8,090 bases of DNA from an uncultured Collinsella sp. (GTDB lineage: Bacteria; Actinomycetota; Coriobacteriia; Coriobacteriales; Coriobacteriaceae): contig CALINZ010000003.1 of assembly GCA_938045085.1 (NCBI GenBank), positions 1 to 8,090 of the forward strand, written 5' to 3'. A program made the translations under genes and the position numbers. Below the pieces are notes generated by a model. It ran no database searches, was not told the DNA's origin, and worked only from the letters and a program-made list of their open reading frames with translations. Below are positions 1-4,988 of this stretch, one piece after another; positions within the stretch are counted from its first letter, which is position 1; each line of letters opens with the position of its first letter.

Positions 1-1245
1 GAGCTGGGATTTTTGTTTTGCCGCACCGGATCGATGGTGCTGGGGTTTAACGACGAAGACCGCGCGCACCTGGAGCAGCTGCGGTGCAACGGCCTGGCCA
101 ACGGTGTGCCCGAGCTATCGATCGTCGGACCCGACCGCATCCACGAGCTGGAGCCGCGCGCGAGTGCTAAGGCGACGTGCGCGTTGTGGTGCCCTTCGAC
201 CGGTTACGTCGACCCTTTTGAGGTCGCCATCGCCGCGCTGGAAAACGCCGTTGCCAACGGCGTGACGTTTATGCGTTCCGCGCCGGTGGAGGCGATTGAA
301 GTTGCCGGCGGCGCTGACGGGGGCGCCGCCGACGACGACAAGGGCCGCGCGCGATTTACGCTGGTGACGCCCGCCGGAGACGTGCGCTGCCGTTACCTGA
401 TTAACGCCGCGGGCAACGGTGCCGCAGGCATCTCGCATATGGCGGGCGCCGAGGAGTTTCAGATGGTCTGGCGCCAGGGCAACATTGTGGTGCTGGACAA
501 GGAGCCGCGAGTGCTCATGCCGCTCTATCCCGTTCCCACGCCGGTTTCCAAGGGCGTTATCGTCACGGGCACCGTACACGGCAACACCGTGATCACCGCC
601 ACGGCCGCCGTGCGCGAGCCGGGCGACACGCAGACCTATGCGAGCGATGTGAACGCGCTGCTGACCGGCGCGCGAAAGCTGGTGCCCGATCTGGATACGC
701 GCCGCGTGGTGCGCGCATTTGCCGGCGGGCGTCCGGTCATTCAGGGAACGAACGACTTCTTTATTGGACAATCGGCCGTGGTGCCGGGGCTTTTCCATGC
801 GGCGGGCATTCAGTCGCCGGGCGTGGCGAGCGCGCCGGCCATTGCCGAGCGTATGGAGCTTGTGATGCGTGAGGCGGGCGTGGAACTGCACGAGCGGGCG
901 GACTGGAACCCAATTCGCCGCGTCCCGGACGACTTTGACCGCGCACCGCTCGCGCACAAGGAGGAGCTGATCGAGTCCGATCCCACGTGGGGACAGATTG
1001 TTTGCCGCTGCGAGACAGTGCCCGAGGCCGAGATTGTGGCCGCGATTCGACGCCGCCCGGGCGCGGTTTCGGTCGAGGGCGTCAAGCGACGCTGCCGTGC
1101 CGGCATGGGTCGGTGTCAGAGCGGCTTTTGCCAGAGCCGTGTGGTGGCGATTCTTGCCCGAGAGCTGGACTGCGACCCCAGCGAGGTGCTGTTGGAGGAT
1201 GCCGGATCTTGGTTGGTCGAGAGACCGTTGAAGGGGGTGCGTTAG
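1..1245 (+). CDS. FAD-dependent GlpA-like dehydrogenase with BFD-type [2Fe-2S] domain, 5' partial
   Basis: The frame is open from base 1, so the N-terminus, including the FAD Rossmann GxGxxG, lies outside the window; 414 residues are visible. A TTG at 13 is internal, not a start. The middle matches the DAO/GlpA-type FAD fold: a LINAAGNGA segment at about 133-141 and GIQSPGVASAPAIAE near 270-284 are typical of FAD contacts. The C-terminal part is a BFD-like [2Fe-2S] domain with CRC at 335-337 and GMGRCQSGFC at about 368-377 (likely ligands C335, C337, C372, C377). E. coli GlpA has the same two-domain order. The likely role is oxidation of glycerol 3-phosphate to dihydroxyacetone phosphate, with electrons leaving through the cluster. 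The next gene starts one base after the stop, so they are translated as an operon. The substrate is inferred; another 2-hydroxyacid or amino acid remains possible. Confidence 0.85.
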   Translation, partial: ELGFLFCRTGSMVLGFNDEDRAHLEQLRCNGLANGVPELSIVGPDRIHELEPRASAKATCALWCPSTGYVDPFEVAIAALENAVANGVTFMRSAPVEAIEVAGGADGGAADDDKGRARFTLVTPAGDVRCRYLINAAGNGAAGISHMAGAEEFQMVWRQGNIVVLDKEPRVLMPLYPVPTPVSKGVIVTGTVHGNTVITATAAVREPGDTQTYASDVNALLTGARKLVPDLDTRRVVRAFAGGRPVIQGTNDFFIGQSAVVPGLFHAAGIQSPGVASAPAIAERMELVMREAGVELHERADWNPIRRVPDDFDRAPLAHKEELIESDPTWGQIVCRCETVPEAEIVAAIRRRPGAVSVEGVKRRCRAGMGRCQSGFCQSRVVAILARELDCDPSEVLLEDAGSWLVERPLKGVR

Positions 1246-1246
1246 G

Positions 1247-2068
1247 ATGGCGGAATTCAAATCGAGCGCGATTGATTGCGGCGTCATAGAAGCCGTACAA
1301 ACGCAAGCCTTCGACGTGGTCGCTATCGGCGGCGGACCCGCCGGCATGGCGGCCGCGCTGGCCGCGCATAAGGCAGGGGCACGCGTGGCCATCGTGGAGC
1401 GCGAGCAGCATCTGGGCGGCATCCTCCGCCAGTGCATCCACCCTGGCTTTGGCCTGTCGCACTTTAAACAGGAACTCACCGGTCCCGAGTACGCGCAGCG
1501 CTTTATCGACCAGGTGCACGCAACCGACATTGCGCTGCTCCTGAACAGCATGGTGATTGGGATTGATTCAGGCGAGCCTACGGAAGACGCCGCGGTCCAT
1601 ACCGTCACGCTCATGAGCCCTGCCGGCATGCTGCAGCTCACCGGGCGCGCGATCGTCCTTGCCATGGGTTGCCGTGAGCGCACCCGCAGCGAGATCAAGA
1701 TCCCCGGCAGCCGACCCGCCGGCGTGTTTACGGCGGGCCTGGCGCAGCGATACATCAATATCGAGAACCTCAAGCCCGGCTCGCGCGCTGTCATCTTGGG
1801 CTCGGGCGACATCGGGCTGATCATGGCACGTCGCTGCACGCTCGAGGGAATTTCGGTCGAGGGCGTGTACGAGCTCATGCCGTACGCCAACGGGCTGCGC
1901 CGCAATGTAAAGAACTGTCTGGACGACTTTGGCATTCCGCTGCATCTGTCCACCACCGTCACACGCGTGATCGGGCACGACCGTGTGGAAGCCGTCGAGG
2001 TGAGTCAAGTCGACGAGCACCTGGCGCCCATTCCGGGGACGACACGCTGCTGCTTTCGGTGGGCCTGA
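1247..2068 (+). CDS. N-terminal fragment of the broken oxidoreductase (FAD and NAD(P) domains)
   Basis: This 273-residue frame starts at ATG 1247, one base after the preceding stop, with an AAGGGGG ribosome site at 1231-1237. It carries VVAIGGGPAG (24-33) for FAD, a thioredoxin-reductase-like LGGILRQCIHPGFGL stretch (56-70), an ALAMGCRERTR-type segment near 138-147, and a second dinucleotide motif VILGSGDIG (182-190) for NAD(P)H. Residues after about 264 (TRCCFRWA) do not belong to the family and come from the shifted frame. Without the C-terminal FAD-closing segment, this product is unlikely to fold as an active flavoprotein. Confidence 0.6.
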   Translation: MAEFKSSAIDCGVIEAVQTQAFDVVAIGGGPAGMAAALAAHKAGARVAIVEREQHLGGILRQCIHPGFGLSHFKQELTGPEYAQRFIDQVHATDIALLLNSMVIGIDSGEPTEDAAVHTVTLMSPAGMLQLTGRAIVLAMGCRERTRSEIKIPGSRPAGVFTAGLAQRYINIENLKPGSRAVILGSGDIGLIMARRCTLEGISVEGVYELMPYANGLRRNVKNCLDDFGIPLHLSTTVTRVIGHDRVEAVEVSQVDEHLAPIPGTTRCCFRWA

Positions 2069-2580
2069 TTCCCGAGAACGAGCTTTCGGTTGCCGCGGGC
2101 GTGGAGCTGGACCCACGCACGCGCGGCGCCGTGGTGGACCAGAGCCTGCAGACGGACGTGCCGGGCATCTTTGCCTGCGGCAACGTGCTGCACGTGCACG
2201 ACTTGGCCGAAAACGTGACGACCGAGTCCGAGCGCGCCGGTGTGGCAGCGGCGGCGTGGGCGTTGGGCGGCGCCGAGGCGTGCGCTGCGGGCACAGGCTG
2301 CGAGTTCACGGTCTCCCCCGCCGGCATCGCGGGCTACGCGCTGCCAGGACGCATTACGGCCGTGGCGCTCACCAAGCTGAACTTCCGCGTGCGCCGACCA
2401 GTCGATGCCGCCCGCGTGAGGATCTTGGCAAACGGCGAGGAACTGTTCGCCGGCAAGGTCCGCGCGTTTAAGCCGAGCGTTATGGAAAGCTTCCCACTGC
2501 CGGCAAAGGTCATCCAACAAGCGCTCGACCTGGGTGCCAGCGAGATTGTCCTATCCGTCGATCCCGTCGAGGAGGCATAA
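2059..2580 (+). CDS. C-terminal fragment of the broken oxidoreductase
   Basis: This frame reads as the missing end of the same protein. It begins with the SVGLIPENEL segment, continues through TDVPGIFACGNVLHVHDL, the conserved C-terminal FAD-binding motif of this superfamily, and ends with a tail of about 80 residues after LPGRITAVALTK. A GTG at 2059 could be called as a start, but no ribosome site precedes it and it lies inside the conserved domain, so independent translation is unlikely. The stop at 2578-2580 is three bases before the DUF1667 start, and the GAGGAGG at 2569-2575 serves that next gene. Confidence 0.6.
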   Translation: MGLIPENELSVAAGVELDPRTRGAVVDQSLQTDVPGIFACGNVLHVHDLAENVTTESERAGVAAAAWALGGAEACAAGTGCEFTVSPAGIAGYALPGRITAVALTKLNFRVRRPVDAARVRILANGEELFAGKVRAFKPSVMESFPLPAKVIQQALDLGASEIVLSVDPVEEA

Positions 2581-2583
2581 ACT

Positions 2584-2994
2584 ATGAGCGATAACGTGAG
2601 CGAAACGCTGCAGTTCAACTGCACGACCTGCCCATCCGAGTGCCTTCTGACCGTGGAGGTGGAGCGTGACGCAGACGGCGCCGTGGCAGAGGTGCGCTCC
2701 GTGACCGGCAACAGATGCCCGCGCGGTGATAAGTTCGCACATCAGGAGCTCACCTGCCCCATGCGCGTGCTCACCACAACCGTGGCCGTATCTGGCGGCG
2801 ACGAGGCGCTGCTACCCGTGCGCACGGCCGAAGCCATCCCGCTAGAACTCCACGCCCAAGCCATGGCCCTCATCCGAGGCCTGGTCGTCAACGCCCCCAT
2901 CCGCATGGGCGACATCATGCTGGAAGACCTCCTCGACACCAACATCAACCTCATCGCCAGCATGGACATCGACCGAGTCAAAGTAGCTAATTAG
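2584..2994 (+). CDS. DUF1667 Cys-rich protein
   Basis: This is a 136-residue protein starting at ATG 2584, with a strong GAGGAGG at 2569-2575, eight bases upstream and inside the end of the preceding frame. The N-terminal half has paired cysteines: CTTCPSEC (13-20), GNRCPRG (42-48) and ELTCPMR (55-61), followed by VLTTTV. This pattern marks DUF1667, whose members often sit beside a GlpA-like dehydrogenase and an FAD/NAD oxidoreductase, as here. The cysteines suggest a metal or iron-sulfur site, making it a plausible small electron-transfer or scaffold subunit; the exact chemistry is not visible. It is soluble, with no signal peptide or membrane segment. Length is normal or slightly long, so the repeat that begins at its stop codon has not obviously truncated it. 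Confidence 0.88.
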   Translation: MSDNVSETLQFNCTTCPSECLLTVEVERDADGAVAEVRSVTGNRCPRGDKFAHQELTCPMRVLTTTVAVSGGDEALLPVRTAEAIPLELHAQAMALIRGLVVNAPIRMGDIMLEDLLDTNINLIASMDIDRVKVAN

Positions 2995-3015
2995 GGACGG
3001 GGCTCTTTTAGCTAC
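2994..3015 (+). repeat. C motif copy 1 (GGGACGGGGCTCTTTTAGCT)
   Basis: This 22-base motif starts on the last base of the DUF1667 stop codon. It recurs at 3320-3341 with one change and, inverted, at 4869-4890 with two changes. GGGGCT can fold on AGC(TA)CCCC around a T-rich loop, but no U-tract follows the stem, so an ordinary intrinsic terminator is not supported on this strand. Its function is unknown. Confidence 0.7.
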
Positions 3016-3042
3016 CCCGCCATCCACCCCGCCCCTCCTCAA

Positions 3043-3104
3043 TTGCAGTGAAATAGTTCCTGATTTCCGCCAAACCCCGGCATCCAGGAACTATTCCACC
3101 GCAA
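3043..3104. repeat. P palindrome copy 1 (TTGCGGTG family)
   Basis: Arms at 3043-3062 (TTGCAGTGAAATAGTTCCTG) and 3085-3104 are complementary at 18 of 20 positions, with a 22-base loop. Read as - strand RNA, both imperfect positions become G-U pairs. Two more copies occur at 4578-4644 and 4907-4973 with the same outer arm sequence. It is a REP-like intergenic palindrome lying about 50 bases after the DUF1667 stop; it could stabilise a 3' end or be the substrate of a REP-associated transposase. Neither role can be shown from this window. Confidence 0.85.
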
Positions 3105-3157
3105 CCATCCTTGGAATCGGTATTTAGCTTGTGCCTACTTTGGTGTCATTTCAATAC

Positions 3158-3299
3158 TATGCCGGATTACGGGGCTGATTCGGAGACCCCCATCCATACC
3201 GGCCATTTTCAATTTTTGACAAGCCATCTACATGCGGTTTTAATTTCGCGATTTTTGCCATGGTCAAGTAATACAGGTCCAGCCCCGTAATCCGCCATA
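3158..3299 (+). repeat. Core element copy A: conserved 49-base core between inverted arms
   Basis: A 20-base arm at 3158-3177 (TATGCCGGATTACGGGGCTG) is complementary to 3280-3299 at 19 of 20 positions. Between them lies a 49-base core (3220-3268) that matches 4756-4804 in copy B at 44 of 49 positions, with GCGGTTTTAATTTCGCGATT identical in both. The arms of A and B are unrelated to each other, yet each pair is self-complementary. GCCCATTT follows both elements (3312-3319 and 4831-4838). The core carries a near-consensus promoter, listed separately. The element could be a structured RNA, a small mobile repeat or an invertible segment. Confidence 0.8.
3216..3244 (+). promoter_or_regulatory. Candidate housekeeping-sigma promoter for the peptidase gene
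   Basis: TTGACA at 3216-3221, a 17-base spacer and TTTAAT at 3239-3244 give a full -35 match and five of six at -10 with ideal spacing. Transcription would run rightward from about 3251 and reach the peptidase start at 3465 after a leader of about 215 bases containing the right arm of element A, a C motif and a hairpin. The equivalent site in copy B (4752-4780) keeps TTTAAT and the spacing but has CTGGCA as -35, which is weaker. Confidence 0.45.
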
Positions 3300-3319
3300 C
3301 TTTTGAAACCAGCCCATTT

Positions 3320-3341
3320 GGGACGGGCCTCTTTTAGCTAC
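3320..3341 (+). repeat. C motif copy 2
   Basis: This copy differs from copy 1 by one base (GGGC instead of GGGG) and keeps CTCTTTTAGCTAC. It lies 20 bases after element A and would be within the leader of the peptidase transcript. Just downstream is a perfect 10-base palindrome, CGAACGTTCG (3349-3358). Confidence 0.7.
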
Positions 3342-3382
3342 TTTTGCCCGAACGTTCGCTAGACAGCCCATGCTAAGGAGTG

Positions 3383-3431
3383 TCCCAAGGTGCCGGCATA
3401 AAAGGAACGTCCCTATGTGCCGGGCTTGGGA
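3383..3431 (+). other. Hairpin in the leader of the peptidase gene
   Basis: TCCCAAG (3383-3389) pairs with CTTGGGA (3425-3431), and the inner CCGG/CATA and TATG/CCGG segments extend the stem with bulges. GGTGCC at 3389-3394 could instead pair with GGCACC at 3441-3446, which is closer to the ribosome site, so two exclusive folds can be drawn. There is no T-run, so it is not an intrinsic terminator. A regulatory role is only a possibility. Confidence 0.35.
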
Positions 3432-3464
3432 TACCATGGTGGCACCCTAGCGAAAGGACGATGT

Positions 3465-4553
3465 ATGGCACATGTCGATGACCAGCGTGTGGCGCACGTG
3501 CTTGATGCGCTCGAGGCTCAGCACCCCGGCGCACAGCTGCTCGTAAACGACCCGTGGTCGATTTACTATCTGACCGGTTTTTATGCCGATATGTTCGAGC
3601 GTTTTTGCGGCGTGCTGCTCGCACGCGATAGCGAACCTGTGATCTTGGTCAACGCGCTGCATCAGCTGCCCGAGTACGACAATGCCCGCGTGGCCTATCA
3701 CACCGATACTGACGTCGTGGCCGACGCCATCGTTCGCGAGGTCGATCCGAACAAACCGCTCGGCATCGACACCGTCATGCGTTCCGGCTTTTTGATGCCA
3801 CTTATGGAGCGCCACGCCGCCAGCGAGTTTTTCCTGGGCGACTTTGCCGTCACCGCCGCGCGCACCCACAAGGATGACGCCGAACAGGAGCTCATGCGCG
3901 CGTCCTCGGCCGCTAACGACGCCGTGATGGCCGACGCCATCAAGCTCGTCCACGAAGGCGTGACGGAGCGCGAGATTGCCGACCAGATGCTCGGCCTGTA
4001 TCGCAAGCACGGCTGCGAGGGCTTTAGCTTTCCGCCCATCGTGAGCTTTGGTGCTAACGCCGGCGACCCGCACCACGAGCCCGACGACACCGTGCTCAAG
4101 CGCGGCGACGTAGTGCTGTTCGACATTGGCGGGCGTCATCGCAACTACTGCTCGGACATGACGCGCACGTTCTTTTGGGGCGATCCGGACGAGGAGACGG
4201 CGCGCATCTACGACATCGTGCGCCGCGCCAACGAGGCCGCCGAGGCACTCATCGCATCGGGTGTGCGCATGTGCGACCTGGACCGCGCCGCGCGCGATGT
4301 GATTGAAGACGCAGGCTATGGGCGGTACTTTACGCATCGCCTGGGCCACTCGATCGGTCTTCAGGACCACGAGCCGGGCGACGTCTCGCTGGTCAACGAA
4401 CAGGTTATCGAGCCAGGCATGACGTTCTCCATCGAGCCGGGCATCTACCTCCCCGGCCGCACCGGCGTCCGCATCGAGGACCTGGCCCTGGTTACCGAGA
4501 CCGGCGTCGAGATTCTCAACGCCTACCCCCACGATCCAGTCCGCCTAGACTAG
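3465..4553 (+). CDS. M24 family Xaa-Pro peptidase (PepQ/PepP-like)
   Basis: This 362-residue cytoplasmic metallopeptidase probably removes residues next to proline in peptides. The N-terminal creatinase-like domain (about 1-135) contains WSIYYLTGF at 31-39. The C-terminal pita-bread domain (about 140-355) keeps all five metal ligands: D220 (FDIGG), D231 (SDMTRT), H295 (LGHSIGL), E324 (SIEPGIY) and E338 (RIEDL), so a dinuclear metal site is expected. ATG 3465 is chosen because AAAGGA at 3453-3458 lies six bases upstream; a GTG at 3417 in the same frame would add 16 residues of hairpin sequence and lacks such a site. Length fits Xaa-Pro dipeptidases of the PepQ type; aminopeptidase P cannot be excluded. 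It stands alone between two repeat-rich spacers and is convergent with folC. Confidence 0.92.
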   Translation: MAHVDDQRVAHVLDALEAQHPGAQLLVNDPWSIYYLTGFYADMFERFCGVLLARDSEPVILVNALHQLPEYDNARVAYHTDTDVVADAIVREVDPNKPLGIDTVMRSGFLMPLMERHAASEFFLGDFAVTAARTHKDDAEQELMRASSAANDAVMADAIKLVHEGVTEREIADQMLGLYRKHGCEGFSFPPIVSFGANAGDPHHEPDDTVLKRGDVVLFDIGGRHRNYCSDMTRTFFWGDPDEETARIYDIVRRANEAAEALIASGVRMCDLDRAARDVIEDAGYGRYFTHRLGHSIGLQDHEPGDVSLVNEQVIEPGMTFSIEPGIYLPGRTGVRIEDLALVTETGVEILNAYPHDPVRLD

Positions 4554-4577
4554 CCTTTACCCAATAGCCCCTCAATA

Positions 4578-4644
4578 AGTTGCGGTGGAATAGTTCCCAG
4601 ATTGGCCCACAGAGGCATAATCCAGGGACTATTTCACCGCAACT
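4578..4644. repeat. P palindrome copy 2
   Basis: Arms at 4578-4601 and 4621-4644 match over 20 of 24 positions with a 19-base loop. The outer arm AGTTGCGGTG is perfect, and all four differences are transitions, two of them G-T pairs on this strand. It begins 25 bases after the peptidase stop, where a 3'-end structure would sit, but no U-tract follows. Its spacing to the next core element (56 bases) is close to that of copy 1 (53 bases). Confidence 0.85.
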
Positions 4645-4700
4645 ACCATGGGGCCAAGTCGACCAATTTGACAGTCTAGAGATGCGCCACGAAAAAGGGT

Positions 4701-4829
4701 TATCTACTACGTTTGACCCACACGGGTCGACCACACCCGCGTTTTCGAAAACTGGCAAGCCTTCTACCTGCGGTTTTAATTTCGCGATTCTCGCTATGGT
4801 CAAGGGTTACCGGTCAAACGTAGTAAATA
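4701..4829 (+). repeat. Core element copy B
   Basis: Arms TATCTACTACGTTTGACC (4701-4718) and 4812-4829 are complementary at 17 of 18 positions; the one difference is a G-U pair if the - strand is transcribed. The 49-base core (4756-4804) is the partner of copy A. Just left of the core is a perfect 12-base palindrome, GTTTTCGAAAAC (4741-4752). A + strand frame from ATG 4682 to 4843 (53 codons) runs through the whole element; it has no convincing ribosome site and is not called as a gene. Confidence 0.8.
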
Positions 4830-4868
4830 GGCCCATTTCGTGACAAGCGAGTCAACTCGGGGTACAGG

Positions 4869-4890
4869 GCAGCTAAAAAAGCCCCGTCCC
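4869..4890 (-). repeat. C motif copy 3, inverted
   Basis: On the - strand this reads GGGACGGGGCTTTTTTAGCT, differing from copy 1 at two of 22 positions. It lies about 100 bases beyond the folC stop in the direction of folC transcription and contains a run of six T after GGGGC. It could therefore help end the folC transcript, although a preceding strong stem is not obvious. Confidence 0.65.
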
Positions 4891-4906
4891 AAATTGACTG
4901 CTTTTG

Positions 4907-4973
4907 AGTTGCGGTGATATGCGGACTGTTTGGGGCTCCTGGCTTGTAAAACAGTCCCTATTTCACCGCAACT
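4907..4973. repeat. P palindrome copy 3, at the folC 3' end
   Basis: Arms at 4907-4931 and 4949-4973 match at 22 of 25 positions with a 17-base loop. The outer AGTTGCGGTGA is kept, but the inner part has diverged from copies 1 and 2. It ends 15 bases before the folC stop codon, so it would form the first structure of the folC 3' untranslated region. The intervening bases include another GGGACGGG. Confidence 0.85.
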
Positions 4974-4988
4974 AATGAGGGGACGGGA

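Larger units (their letters stand above)
1247..2580 (+). pseudogene. NAD(P)/FAD-dependent oxidoreductase, frame-broken
   Basis: One pyridine nucleotide-disulfide-type flavoprotein gene is split between two frames. Read together, the parts give about 443 residues, a normal size for the family: N-terminal FAD motif, central NAD(P) motif, C-terminal FAD motif and a short tail domain. The frame runs from ATG 1247 to ...PIPGT near 2041, then drifts through eight or nine unrelated residues to TGA at 2066-2068. The family sequence resumes one frame back at 2041 (DTLLLSVGLIPENE). The gene would be the nicotinamide-linked partner of the preceding GlpA-like subunit and the following DUF1667 protein. 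The break could be a single lost G in the GGGG run at 2035-2038, or a deletion of about 16-19 bases, since homologues as I recall them have several residues between PGT and CDTLLLSVG. A real mutation, strain variation and a sequencing error cannot be told apart here. Confidence 0.8.

Noticed and set aside
115..1962. A 615-codon open frame on the - strand opposite the first two redox genes
   Set aside because: It is a GC-rich shadow: low-complexity Arg/Ala/His-rich translation, no recognisable domain, and it spans the boundary between two well-supported + strand genes.
3447..4532. A 361-codon frame on the - strand opposite the peptidase
   Set aside because: The + strand has the complete M24 ligand set and a ribosome site; the - strand product matches no family I recognise.
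4516..4803. A 95-codon - strand frame across element B and P copy 2
   Set aside because: It overlaps the end of the peptidase gene and the repeat arms and has no supported start.
4682..4843. A 53-codon + strand frame through core element B, or its longer TTG-started form from 4580
   Set aside because: There is no convincing ribosome site, the longer form runs through a palindrome, and the equivalent frame in copy A has stops; it is kept as a finding on codon phase, not as a gene.
3043..4973. CRISPR array
   Set aside because: The repeats are palindromic, few, unevenly spaced and separated by a gene; there are no regular spacers or cas genes.
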